Shown one piece after another: positions 31,898 through 40,905 of a DNA stretch of 64,000 nucleotides (positions within the stretch are counted from its first letter, which is position 1; each line of letters starts with the position of its first letter). The stretch lies in assembly GCF_004011885.1 (NCBI RefSeq), contig NZ_SBEF01000010.1, forward strand, positions 34,818-98,817. Direction: 5' to 3'. Under the pieces are notes generated by a model that saw only the letters and a program-made list of their open reading frames with translations, searched no databases and was not told where the DNA came from. Source of the stretch: Serratia microhaemolytica (GTDB taxonomy: Bacteria > Pseudomonadota > Gammaproteobacteria > Enterobacterales > Enterobacteriaceae). The position numbers and the translations under genes were made by a program.

Positions 31898-34800
31898 ATG
31901 ACAAAACCGAATCGTCACCCAATTTACCGCACTGCTACCAAGATCAACCTGCTGATCGGCAGTCTTATTGTTACCAGTATCGCCACTGCTGCACCAATAA
32001 GTAACACCAATAATACCCCTAATTCCCCTCAACAGATCGATACTCGGGGTGATACTCAAATCGGTGATATCACCGCAATCAATGACACAGGCACCCTCGA
32101 CCAAACCATTGTCACGGATGATGTTGAGGGTTATATCAAAGCTGAAAACAGAGGGACTGGCGATCAAAAAATCACCACCGGGAACGTGACCTCTACTGCC
32201 GCCAATAGTACTGCGATTACGGCAAATAATATCGACAATGATGGCGGACTGAGTATCACCACGGGGGAAGTGATTGGTCAGCGCGTGGGAATAAGTGCAA
32301 GCAACTCCGGCACAGGTTCGCTCTCAATCAAGGCTAAAAAAGTGTCTGCTAGCCGGACAGCAATCAATGCTGTTAACCAAAAAAATTCGCTGCTTGAGAT
32401 CACAGTAACAGAAAATGTTGAGGCTCCGAACGGTAATGGTATTGTGGCAGTAAACTCTGCTGGCTCCGATTCGGGCTCTGGCTCTACCGTCATCAACGTG
32501 CACGATGTTACTGCGCAAAGTACTGCTATTACCGCAAGCAACGCGGTAGGCACACTCACTATCACCTCCAGCGGTACCCTCTACGCAAAAAATGGTGCAG
32601 GATTGGCTGCAACGGGAGAAGATAAGGAAATCACCATTGATGTCAACCAGGTGCAAGGCGGGACATTCGGCATTCAAGCCACCAATACTGGCACCGGCAC
32701 CCTCTCGATCACTGCCAAAGATGTTGAAGCCAGAGCCGCAACCGGTAAAGCGATTGAGGCCAATAACACCGGTGATGGCCTGTCAATCACGGTCGAGAAT
32801 GCCGAAGGTGTTAATGCTGGTATTGATGCCACCAATTCGAACAACGGTGCGCTATCGATTAACTCAAGTGGCCGCATTACTGCCAGCAACGGTACCGCGA
32901 TTATTGCTGAGAATAGGGGTAGCGATCTTAAGATCAATGTCAATGATGTCAGCGCTACTGACACCGCGATTGAAGCCAACAACCTTGGCAGTGGGCAACT
33001 CAGCATCACCTCAACCGGTACTATCACGGCCAAAGATGCCAATGGTGTCGGTATTAACGCCACTAATCAAGCTGCTGGTAGCGACCTGCTGATGGAGATC
33101 AACAATGTTACTGCCGCACTTACCGCTGTTATGGCTAACAACGCTGGCAGAGGCAAACTTTCGATTAGATCAACCGGCACTATCACCGCTACAGATGCCA
33201 CTAATGGTGTCGGTATTAACGCCACTAATCAAGCTGCTGGTAGCGACCTGCTGATGGAGATCAACAATGTTACTGCTGCACTGACCGCTGTTATAGCTGA
33301 CAACTCCGGCACAGGCCAACTTTCGATTAAATCCACCGGTACTATCACGGCGACAGATGCCACTGCGGGTGTCGGTATTAAGGCTACTAACCGAACTGAC
33401 GGTGGCGATCTGATACTGGATATCAACAACGTTGCCGCCGAACTGACGGGCATTTTCGCCAATAATCAGAGCAGTGCTCGCGCAGTTTCAATCACTAGCC
33501 GTGGCGAGGTAACCGGTAGAGGGCAGTATGGGATTGAGGCCAAAAATAGTGGCAATTCATCCCTCTCCCTCAATGTCGAGCAAGGCAGCCTGGTGCAAGG
33601 GGGAGTTGCTGCGATTGATATTGAATCAAACTCTGCGACTACCCTGACAAACCACGGCACAATCCAGAACCTTTCTGGCGAAGTGGCTGCCATGGCGCTA
33701 AAGGCCGAAAGTAGCGAGCTTATCTCGCTCAATAACCACGGCGTGCTTGTCGGCAGAGTAAACTTGGCAACCAACAGCAGCAGTGTCATCAACCAAACAG
33801 ACGGCATTTGGTATACTGCCGGCAGCAGTGATTTTGGCCTACTCAACAACAATAACCAGTTCACCAACCACGGCACTATTATTATCGGTGCGCGCACGCC
33901 GGATAGTGCCTCGTCCACGCCACGGGTGCCTGATTCTGCCAGCACACCAACAACGACCGAATTCAATCGAGTTGATAACTTCCGCAATTTCGGCACCCTG
34001 AGTATGGTAAACGGTGTCGCCGGTGACGTGACCACCATCGATGGCAACTACATCGGTGAAGGGGGAGAATTACAGTTCGACGCCGTGCTGGAGGGAGATA
34101 ACTCATTGGTGGATAAATTGATTATCAATGGCAACAGCAGCGGTACCTCCTATGTTCACGTTAACAATCTCGGCGGCAATGGTGCGCAAACTATTGAAGG
34201 CTTGAACCTGATCTACGTCAATGGCCTCTCCGAAGGGGAGTTTGTACAACGCGGTCGCATTGTCGCCGGTGCCTACGACTACTCACTGGTACGCGGGTTG
34301 GATGCACTGAGCAATCACTGGTACCTGACCAGCAAACCAAGCCAGGATGGATCTTCGACCAGACGGCCAGAAGAAGCAATTTACAGCAGCAACCTCGCCG
34401 CTGCCAACACGCTGTTTATTGGCCCACTGTTTGAACGCGCTGTTGGCAGTTCATATATCGATCCATTCAGTGGCGCTGAACGATACAGTAGCCTGTGGAT
34501 CCACAATGAAGGCGGACATAACCGCTACCGTGATGAGAGTGGTCAACTCAGAACACGAGCCAACCGCTATATGGTGCAACTGGGTGGCAGCCTTGCCGAG
34601 TGGGGTTATCGTGATCAAGGCCGCTTCAGCCTCGGGATCATGGCTGGCTATGGACGCAGTAGCAGCAGCACAGAATCAAATCGCTCCGGTTACCGTGCCC
34701 AAGGCGAAGTAGATGGTTATAGCGCAGGGCTGTATGGAACCTGGCAGGCTGATGCCGAAAAACGCCTCGGTAGCTATATGGCTGGCTGGGTGCAGTATAA

Positions 34801-35332
34801 CTGGTTTGATAACCGGGTTTCCGGTCAAGATCTACCGCAGGAGAAATATAAATCGCGTGGTTTCAGTGCAGCTCTTGAGAGTGGATATAACCTTAAACTC
34901 GCTGAAAACAGCATCCAAAATTTCAGTTGGTATCTACAGCCGCAGGCACAACTATACTGGATGGGAGTTAAAGCCGATAGCCATACCGAAGCGAATGGTA
35001 CGCGTGTCAACAGCAAAGGAGATGGCAATATTCGTACTCGTTTGGGGGTGAAAACGGCTCTCGATGGCACCCACAAACGTGACAAAGATAAGCAGCGCTC
35101 CTTCCAGCCATTCCTGGAGGCAAACTGGATTTACAACAGCAAGGACTTCGCCAGCGAAATGGATGGTACTGTAATTAAGCAGGATGGCGCGGGTAACCTG
35201 GCTGAGCTGAAAATCGGTCTGGATGGCCAACTGAACTCCAACATCAATATATTTAGCAATATTAGTCAACAAGTTGGTGACAAAGGCTACAGTGATACTG
35301 CAGCAAAAGTCGGTGTGAAATATCGCTTCTAG
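31898..35332 (+). CDS. Autotransporter adhesin-like outer membrane protein (type Va)
   Basis: An 1144-residue monomeric autotransporter. A signal peptide (hydrophobic LLIGSLIVTSIATAA, cleavage near 31-32) leads to a long Asn/Thr/Gly/Ser-rich passenger of repeated beta-helix rungs (GxLSITSxGTITA, INATN, VTAxxTAIxANN themes) to about 600. A linker with a Ser/Thr/Pro-rich insert (near 665-690) leads to a pertactin-like stem (GEGGELQFDAVLEGDNSLVDKLIING). The C-terminal beta-barrel (about 850-1144) has NRYMVQLGGSL, aromatic alternation and a terminal Phe (KVGVKYRF). No protease or lipase motif is visible, so an adhesin or biofilm role is inferred. It sits at a synteny joint between copA and serA. 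Confidence 0.9.
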   Translation: MTKPNRHPIYRTATKINLLIGSLIVTSIATAAPISNTNNTPNSPQQIDTRGDTQIGDITAINDTGTLDQTIVTDDVEGYIKAENRGTGDQKITTGNVTSTAANSTAITANNIDNDGGLSITTGEVIGQRVGISASNSGTGSLSIKAKKVSASRTAINAVNQKNSLLEITVTENVEAPNGNGIVAVNSAGSDSGSGSTVINVHDVTAQSTAITASNAVGTLTITSSGTLYAKNGAGLAATGEDKEITIDVNQVQGGTFGIQATNTGTGTLSITAKDVEARAATGKAIEANNTGDGLSITVENAEGVNAGIDATNSNNGALSINSSGRITASNGTAIIAENRGSDLKINVNDVSATDTAIEANNLGSGQLSITSTGTITAKDANGVGINATNQAAGSDLLMEINNVTAALTAVMANNAGRGKLSIRSTGTITATDATNGVGINATNQAAGSDLLMEINNVTAALTAVIADNSGTGQLSIKSTGTITATDATAGVGIKATNRTDGGDLILDINNVAAELTGIFANNQSSARAVSITSRGEVTGRGQYGIEAKNSGNSSLSLNVEQGSLVQGGVAAIDIESNSATTLTNHGTIQNLSGEVAAMALKAESSELISLNNHGVLVGRVNLATNSSSVINQTDGIWYTAGSSDFGLLNNNNQFTNHGTIIIGARTPDSASSTPRVPDSASTPTTTEFNRVDNFRNFGTLSMVNGVAGDVTTIDGNYIGEGGELQFDAVLEGDNSLVDKLIINGNSSGTSYVHVNNLGGNGAQTIEGLNLIYVNGLSEGEFVQRGRIVAGAYDYSLVRGLDALSNHWYLTSKPSQDGSSTRRPEEAIYSSNLAAANTLFIGPLFERAVGSSYIDPFSGAERYSSLWIHNEGGHNRYRDESGQLRTRANRYMVQLGGSLAEWGYRDQGRFSLGIMAGYGRSSSSTESNRSGYRAQGEVDGYSAGLYGTWQADAEKRLGSYMAGWVQYNWFDNRVSGQDLPQEKYKSRGFSAALESGYNLKLAENSIQNFSWYLQPQAQLYWMGVKADSHTEANGTRVNSKGDGNIRTRLGVKTALDGTHKRDKDKQRSFQPFLEANWIYNSKDFASEMDGTVIKQDGAGNLAELKIGLDGQLNSNINIFSNISQQVGDKGYSDTAAKVGVKYRF
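32989..33480 (+). repeat. Tandem 162-bp (54-residue) repeats in the autotransporter passenger
   Basis: Three successive repeats of 162 bp occur (GGTGTCGGTATTAA at 33044, 33206 and 33368). Between the first and second, 74 bases are identical (33041-33114 and 33203-33276). The third is diverged at about a quarter of positions. Each unit encodes one pass of the passenger beta-helix theme. Further, more diverged copies lie upstream. The identical stretch points to recent slippage or gene conversion. Confidence 0.85.
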
Positions 35333-35842
35333 CCTTGGTGCAGCGAAACATCATCGACAGTCGCGTGTGTGGGCAAATCAGCACTCTTGTTCCGCACACG
35401 CTTCACTCCTTCCCGCTAGCCCCGATGACTTGCCTGAGTGATGTTTAATTGCACTGTTTGCCATGGCCGGTTAATCACCCCGTGATGCCATAGTTACGGC
35501 TAGCGGGTGCTGCGATGGTATAAAAAACATCCGCACGATTATTGACTGCGCTGCAGATCAACCATCGACAACAATAAAAATTAGTGATATGTATCACAAA
35601 AAACAATTATGGCAATATAACAAACCATAGATAAAACATATGCTGGAATTAAAAACCAAAAAACTTCAATTTAGCACAAGCTAGTGCCATCAACTCGCTA
35701 TTATTTATATTGCCGTGCCGCTTATTTTTGTTATGTTGGAGGCTGTGCTGTTGAGTGCAGGTTGTGGCGAAGAGAACAGCAACCTTGAAGTATCTACAAG
35801 GAGCAACAGCGGCTTCTGAAGTCTGAACATAGGGTCGGTTAA
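35333..35842 (+). other. autotransporter-serA intergenic region
   Basis: These 510 bases have no recognisable gene. rpiA, often next to serA, is absent. The part from 35575 to 35660 is A/T-rich and carries a CRP-like site (35583-35598). The serA promoter is presumably between there and 35820. Confidence 0.4.
35583..35598. promoter_or_regulatory. Candidate CRP site upstream of serA
   Basis: AGTGATATGTATCACA matches the CRP core TGTGA-N6-TCACA at nine of ten conserved positions. It lies 245 bases before serA. E. coli serA is known to be influenced by cAMP-CRP and Lrp, which makes the site plausible. Confidence 0.5.
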
Positions 35843-37081
35843 ATGGCAAAAGTATCATTGGAGAAGGACAGAATTAAGTTTCTGTTAGTGGAAGGGGTAC
35901 ACCAGAGCGCGGTTGATAATCTGCGTGCTGCTGGCTATAGCAATATTGAATACCATAAAGGCGCATTGGATGATGATGCGCTGAAAACATCAATTCGCGA
36001 TGCTCACTTCATCGGCATCCGCTCGCGCACTCACTTATCGGAAGAGATATTTGCCGCAGCAGAGAAACTGATTGCTGTTGGCTGTTTCTGTATCGGTACC
36101 AACCAAGTTGATCTAAAAGCGGCCACTCGGCGTGGTATTCCGGTGTTTAATGCGCCGTTCTCCAATACCCGTTCCGTCGCTGAAATGGTGCTGGGAGAAC
36201 TGCTGCTGCTGCTACGTGGCATTCCTAGTGCCAATGCCAAGGCGCATCGTGGCCAGTGGCAGAAACTGGCTGTCGGTTCCTATGAAGCGCGTGGTAAAAA
36301 ACTGGGCATCATTGGCTACGGTCATATCGGCACCCAACTCGGTATTCTGGCCGAAGGGCTGGGGATGAACGTCTTCTTCTACGATATCGAAAACAAATTA
36401 CCGTTAGGAAATGCACAGCAAGTACGTCATCTCTCTGATTTGCTAAATATGAGTGATGTGGTCAGCCTGCATGTACCAGAAACTGTGGCAACTAAGAACA
36501 TGATCAGCAGTGACCAGTTGCAACTGATGAAGCCCGGCTCGATCCTGATCAATGCTTCGCGTGGCACTGTGGTTGATATTCCAGCACTGTGCCACGCGTT
36601 GAGCAGCAAGCATCTTTCCGGCGCTGCGATTGATGTTTTCCCTGAAGAGCCAGCCACCAACAGCGATCCGTTTGAATCACCACTGCGTGAGTTTGATAAT
36701 GTACTGCTCACCCCTCATATCGGCGGCTCCACTCAGGAAGCGCAAGAAAATATTGGTTATGAGGTGGCAGGCAAACTGGCAAAATATTCAGACAACGGCT
36801 CGACACTATCGGCAGTCAACTTCCCTGAAGTGTCACTACCAATGCACAGTGTGAACAGCAGCCGTCTGCTGCATATTCACCAGAACCGCCCGGGTGTTCT
36901 GACGCAGATCAACCAGATCTTTGCCGAAGAGGGAGTCAACATTGCAGGACAATATCTGCAGACCAGTGCTGAAATCGGTTATGTCGTTATCGATATCGAA
37001 GCAGAGACCGAGCGTGCAGCAACCGCGCTGTTGCGGATGAAGGCGATTGAAGGCACCATTCGCGCACGTTTACTGCTCTAA
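35843..37081 (+). CDS. serA: D-3-phosphoglycerate dehydrogenase
   Basis: SerA oxidises 3-phosphoglycerate, the first step of serine synthesis, and is feedback-inhibited by serine. The 412 residues carry the NAD-binding fold GIIGYGHIGTQLG. The catalytic Arg, Glu and His are in INASRGTVVD, FPEEPATNSDPF and LLTPHIGGSTQE. A C-terminal ACT domain (LLHIHQNRPGVLTQINQIF) provides serine binding. The N-terminal MAKVSLEKDRIKFLLVEGVHQ is very close to E. coli. It converges with fau. Confidence 0.98.
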   Translation: MAKVSLEKDRIKFLLVEGVHQSAVDNLRAAGYSNIEYHKGALDDDALKTSIRDAHFIGIRSRTHLSEEIFAAAEKLIAVGCFCIGTNQVDLKAATRRGIPVFNAPFSNTRSVAEMVLGELLLLLRGIPSANAKAHRGQWQKLAVGSYEARGKKLGIIGYGHIGTQLGILAEGLGMNVFFYDIENKLPLGNAQQVRHLSDLLNMSDVVSLHVPETVATKNMISSDQLQLMKPGSILINASRGTVVDIPALCHALSSKHLSGAAIDVFPEEPATNSDPFESPLREFDNVLLTPHIGGSTQEAQENIGYEVAGKLAKYSDNGSTLSAVNFPEVSLPMHSVNSSRLLHIHQNRPGVLTQINQIFAEEGVNIAGQYLQTSAEIGYVVIDIEAETERAATALLRMKAIEGTIRARLLL

Positions 37082-37137
37082 TTGATCTAACCGCTGTAAC
37101 CGCGTCAGGCCAGGTTAGCGCTTGGCCTTGATGCTGA

Positions 37138-37734
37138 CTACCAGCGCCAATTTCTTGTCGGCGTGATAATTTCCGGCAACGGCACATCCCACGCTTCTAC
37201 CGGCAAGCGTTCCACCTGCTGACAATCGTGTGCTAGGCCAATTGGATAAGGGCCACCCGCTTGCCAGTGTTGCAAGGTTCGATCATAAAATCCGCCCCCC
37301 ATACCAAGCCGATGCCCGTGCAGATCAAATGCGACCAGTGGCGTGAGCAGCAGTTCAAGTTGTGGAAATGGCAGCACGTTGGCAACATCCAACGCTGGCT
37401 CTAGGATATTAAAACGGTTATAAACCAATCGAGTGTGCGGTGTATACGCTAAAAAAAGCAGATGTCCAGCGCTGAACGGATGCAGCACGGGTAGATAGAG
37501 ACGTTTGCCTGACTGCCATAAACGCTGGATCAGTGTTGCTGTCTCTAACTCACCATCAAAAGAGAGAAATACCGCAATTTTTTCAGAAAATTGAACACGT
37601 GAATGCTGTAACAAACTCAGCGCGATTTGATCCGCAAACTGCTGCTGCTGGGCCGCTGTCAACGCACGCCGACGCTGGCGGATCTGTTGGCGAATAGCGT
37701 GACGCTGTTGAGCAAACTGTGGCTGAAAAGGCAT
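37138..37734 (-). CDS. fau: 5-formyltetrahydrofolate cyclo-ligase
   Basis: This enzyme (YgfA) converts 5-formyl-THF to 5,10-methenyl-THF with ATP, recycling an inhibitory folate by-product of serine and glycine metabolism. The 198 residues have the basic N-terminal RHAIRQQIRQRRRAL and the substrate-binding segments KIAVFLSFDGELET and LYLPVLHP. The ATP loop is LVAFDLHGHRLGMGGGFYDRTL. It is downstream of 6S RNA on the same strand, as in E. coli, and expected to be co-transcribed with it. AGGCCA/TGGCCT at 37107-37128 is a weak hairpin between it and serA. Confidence 0.95.
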   Translation of the reverse strand: MPFQPQFAQQRHAIRQQIRQRRRALTAAQQQQFADQIALSLLQHSRVQFSEKIAVFLSFDGELETATLIQRLWQSGKRLYLPVLHPFSAGHLLFLAYTPHTRLVYNRFNILEPALDVANVLPFPQLELLLTPLVAFDLHGHRLGMGGGFYDRTLQHWQAGGPYPIGLAHDCQQVERLPVEAWDVPLPEIITPTRNWRW

Positions 37735-37844
37735 CTGGGTTAACTTGTTATAAACTGGAGTGGTTATGGTATTGAAGCAGAGCGAAACCGCAATCTTTGA
37801 ATAAAATCAATACAATATATTGAGTGGTAAAGAAACTGTGATTG

Positions 37845-38028
37845 AGGTTCTCCGGGATGCCGCCGCAGGTTACAACCCTTGAACCCACGGTTCAAGGTGA
37901 ACGAGCTATCGCAACCTTCAGGCTTCTCGGACCAAGCGAGCATGCACACCAATCGCGGTTTAACCCATTCTATTGATACTAACTATCGGCTCAGGGGACT
38001 CACCCGCTAGCAAGCACCCCAGAGAAAT
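37845..38028 (-). ncRNA. ssrS: 6S RNA
   Basis: 6S RNA binds sigma70-RNA polymerase and mimics an open promoter, damping transcription in stationary phase. On the minus strand the 5' end reads ATTTCTCTGGGGTG, near-identical to the E. coli 5' end. The conserved core GTCCCCTGAGCCGAT, the loop CATGCTCG followed by GGTCCGAGAAGCC, the hairpin TCACCTTGAAC/GTTCAAGG and the closing CTGCGGCGGCATCCCGGAGA all follow in order. Length is about 184 nt, and the ends are inferred by alignment from memory. It sits between zapA and fau, its standard place. Confidence 0.95.
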
Positions 38029-38117
38029 TTGTTATTTACTGACCGAGACAAAACTGTTGTTTTAGCCTGACCAAAACACTCTCACTTCAGTGAGAACGAG
38101 GCGATTATAACGATAAA

Positions 38118-38447
38118 TCATGCCTCTTCGCTATCCTGGCGTTCACTAACCCGGTTCTGCTTAAGCAGCGCTTGCTCAATGGTCTGTTGCAGTAAACGGA
38201 TGCGCTGCTCCATATTGGCTGCATAGTCACGCGTTTTCAAGCGCTCTTCGGCAAGTTCGTGACAGACATTCAATGCCGCAATAAAAACCAACTGTTCTGT
38301 ATTGCTGACTCTAGTTCGAACTTTCAGATCTTGCAACCTCTGGCTAAGATCCTCTGCAGCCATATGCAACGCATCTTGTTGCTCTAATGGGCAATTAACT
38401 TTAAATGTGCGCCCAAAAATTTGAATATCTACCGGTTGTGCAGACAT
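38118..38447 (-). CDS. zapA: Cell division protein ZapA
   Basis: ZapA cross-links FtsZ filaments and promotes Z-ring assembly. The 109-residue product starts [38 protein letters not shown], the ZapA globular head. A C-terminal coiled coil ([21 protein letters not shown]) follows. Length matches E. coli. It is transcribed toward 6S RNA and fau and diverges from ygfB. Confidence 0.96.
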   Translation of the reverse strand: MSAQPVDIQIFGRTFKVNCPLEQQDALHMAAEDLSQRLQDLKVRTRVSNTEQLVFIAALNVCHELAEERLKTRDYAANMEQRIRLLQQTIEQALLKQNRVSERQDSEEA

Positions 38448-38880
38448 GATCTCTTCCTGCTTAAGTTTCGCGTGAGCGCCGGTTAACGATCACCACGCTA
38501 GCCACCATACTGTTAACGGTTAGAACCTCTGCCATTTGCTCTCTCACTGAGTATTTTGCCGTTAGGTCGTGCTCACCGGATCCAGATCCTGGCTTCTATT
38601 GACCACTATAGCGCTCTCCTTGTGCAAACTGGCGACGATAATCCAGGTTACGACAACCTTACCGTGACAATATCACTCACCGGCAACAGCGCTTGGCAAG
38701 AGAGGCGACTAATGTCATAAATTTAATTGAATTCATTTTGTTATCGATATCGGTATAGATTGCAGTTTATAAACTGCACCAACACTGCCGAGTTGTGACT
38801 GCACTCTGTTCGTTGTCAACTGGTATATCGATAGAGCTTGGTGGTAGCATAGCATGAACTTATCCCGCCAACGATGATAA
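38448..38880. other. Divergent zapA-ygfB intergenic region with an 18-bp palindrome
   Basis: A 433-base gap without a gene. Bases 38761-38778 form a perfect palindrome TGCAGTTTATAAACTGCA, 103 bases before ygfB. It overlaps a TATAAA that could be a -10. No good -35 lies at the right distance. The rest holds nothing I recognise. Confidence 0.5.
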
Positions 38881-39465
38881 ATGAGCATATCTATGGATAA
38901 TATATTGCCGAGTTACCCATCATTGACCGAAGCACTGGAGCAATATCAGATTGCTCTGACGGCCGCCGAGATGCACGGTTTAATCTGCGGTCTGCTATGC
39001 GGCGGTAACCGCGATGCCAGTTGGCAGACCTTGCTGATTGAGCTGACTAACGAAGGTCTCGCTTTGCCCTATGCCCTAAATACTTTGCTGAAACAGGCCT
39101 ATGAAGCCAGTCGACAAGCGCTGGAAGATAATAACTTTATGTTTCAGTTAATGATGCCTGACAGCGACAGTTCCACTCTGTTTGAACGAGCCGATGCACT
39201 GGCAGGTTGGGTAAACCACTTCCTACTTGGATTAGGCATGATGCAGCCTGAATTGGCACGCATGAAAGACGAAGTTGGCGAAGCGATTGCCGATCTACGC
39301 AATATCGCCCAGTTAGGGTACGACGAGCACGAAGACCAAGAAGTGATGGCGCAATCATTGGAAGAGGTACTGGAATATGTACGTGTCGCCGCGCTGATTT
39401 GCCACACCGAGTTTACCAATTACCAACCGACAGCGGTCGAAATGCCAAAACCGACCTTACATTAA
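38881..39465 (+). CDS. ygfB: UPF0149 family protein YgfB
   Basis: A 194-residue YecA/UPF0149 family protein. Blocks [54 protein letters not shown] and [18 protein letters not shown] match E. coli YgfB closely, including the end KPTLH. In Pseudomonas a homologue represses the programmed-death regulator AlpA, but in enterobacteria the role is unclear. It heads the ygfB-pepP-ubiH-ubiI set, with 89 bases to pepP. Confidence 0.94.
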   Translation: MSISMDNILPSYPSLTEALEQYQIALTAAEMHGLICGLLCGGNRDASWQTLLIELTNEGLALPYALNTLLKQAYEASRQALEDNNFMFQLMMPDSDSSTLFERADALAGWVNHFLLGLGMMQPELARMKDEVGEAIADLRNIAQLGYDEHEDQEVMAQSLEEVLEYVRVAALICHTEFTNYQPTAVEMPKPTLH

Positions 39466-39554
39466 GCACCATCCGCTCGATATTGCCGATTATGCTTAAA
39501 CCACGATAGCGGCCACCGTCAGGTCAAATTACACAGCGATTGCAGGAGAACATC

Positions 39555-40892
39555 ATGCTCGAGCAGGAATTTCATCAACGCCGTCAACGGTTGCTAGCAC
39601 AAATGGCACCTGCCAGCGCAGCACTGATTTTTGCTGCCCCCACAGTCAGCCGAAATGCAGACTCTGAATATCCCTACCGCCAGAACAGCGATTTTTGGTA
39701 TTTAACCGGCTTTAATGAACCCGACGCGGTATTGCTACTCATCAAGCAGGATTTGATCGAAGGCGAGTGTGTGCTGTTTAACCGTGAACGTGATCATCTG
39801 GCCGAAATCTGGTCAGGGCGTCGTTTGGGGCAACAGGGAGCACTGGATAAATTGGCGGTTGATCGCGCACTGCCGTTTAACGAACTCGAACAGCAGCTAC
39901 CACTGCTACTGAATGGACTCAGCGAAGTCTATCACGCACCGGGGCAGTATGCTTTTGCCGATCAGATACTGGCCAATGTGATGGAGAAATTGCGCCACGG
40001 TTTTCGGCAGAATCTGAGCGCGCCAACCCGCCTGACCGACTACCGTCCACTCCTGCACGAAATGCGCCTGTTCAAATCACCGGCTGAGATTGCGCTGATC
40101 CGCCGAGCCGGTGAAATTAGCGCCCTCGCCCATACCCGCGCGATGGAAAAATGCCATCCCGGCATGTTTGAGTATCAACTGGAAGGAGAAATTCTGCACG
40201 AGTTTCACCGTCACGGTGCACGTTACCCCTCCTACAACACCATTGTTGGTAGCGGTGAAAATGCCTGTATTCTGCACTACACCGAAAATGATTGCCAAAT
40301 GCGCGAGGGTGATCTGGTGCTGATTGATGCCGGCTGCGAATACCAGGGCTATGCCGGTGATATTACACGTACCTTCCCAGTTAATGGTAAATTTACCCCC
40401 GCACAGCGGGCGCTGTACGATATTGTGCTGGCAGCACTAAAACAGGCTTTACATCTGTTCAAACCAGGCACCAGCATTAGTGAGGTCAACGATCAGATTG
40501 TACGCACAATGATTGCCGGTTTAATTGAGCTGGGTATTCTACATGGTTCGATCGAACAGTTGGCAGCCGAGCAAGCACACCGGCCATTTTTTATGCATGG
40601 CCTTGGTCACTGGCTGGGGCTGGATGTTCATGATGTCGGGCATTATCGCACACCAAGCCGCAGTCGCACCTTGGAACCCGGCATGGTATTAACGGTTGAA
40701 CCCGGTTTATACATTGCTCCAGATGCCGACGTCCCAGTGCAATACCGTGGCATCGGCATTCGTATCGAAGATGACATCGTGATCACCGCCAACGGCAATG
40801 AAAACCTGACCGCAAGTGTGGTCAAAGATGCCGACGAGATAGAAGCCTTGATGGCAGCAGCAAAGTTAGCCGCAGAAAAAGCAGAAAAATAA
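39555..40892 (+). CDS. pepP: Xaa-Pro aminopeptidase PepP
   Basis: PepP is a dinuclear-manganese cytoplasmic peptidase that removes N-terminal residues before proline. Metal ligands are in LIDAGCEYQGYAGDITRTF (two Asp), MHGLGHWLGLDVHD (His), VEPGLY (Glu) and GIRIEDDIV (Glu). The N-terminal FAAPTVSRNADSEYPYRQNSDFWYLTGFNEPDAVL is typical. I use the ATG at 39555, which has GGAG seven bases upstream, giving 445 residues. A TTG five codons earlier is less likely. ubiH starts 13 bases downstream. Confidence 0.96.
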   Translation: MLEQEFHQRRQRLLAQMAPASAALIFAAPTVSRNADSEYPYRQNSDFWYLTGFNEPDAVLLLIKQDLIEGECVLFNRERDHLAEIWSGRRLGQQGALDKLAVDRALPFNELEQQLPLLLNGLSEVYHAPGQYAFADQILANVMEKLRHGFRQNLSAPTRLTDYRPLLHEMRLFKSPAEIALIRRAGEISALAHTRAMEKCHPGMFEYQLEGEILHEFHRHGARYPSYNTIVGSGENACILHYTENDCQMREGDLVLIDAGCEYQGYAGDITRTFPVNGKFTPAQRALYDIVLAALKQALHLFKPGTSISEVNDQIVRTMIAGLIELGILHGSIEQLAAEQAHRPFFMHGLGHWLGLDVHDVGHYRTPSRSRTLEPGMVLTVEPGLYIAPDADVPVQYRGIGIRIEDDIVITANGNENLTASVVKDADEIEALMAAAKLAAEKAEK

Positions 40893-40905
40893 GTAGAGAA
40901 ATAAC

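Noticed and set aside
32989..33480. CRISPR array or other repeat locus
   Set aside because: The repeats are in-frame coding units of 162 bp without unique spacers.
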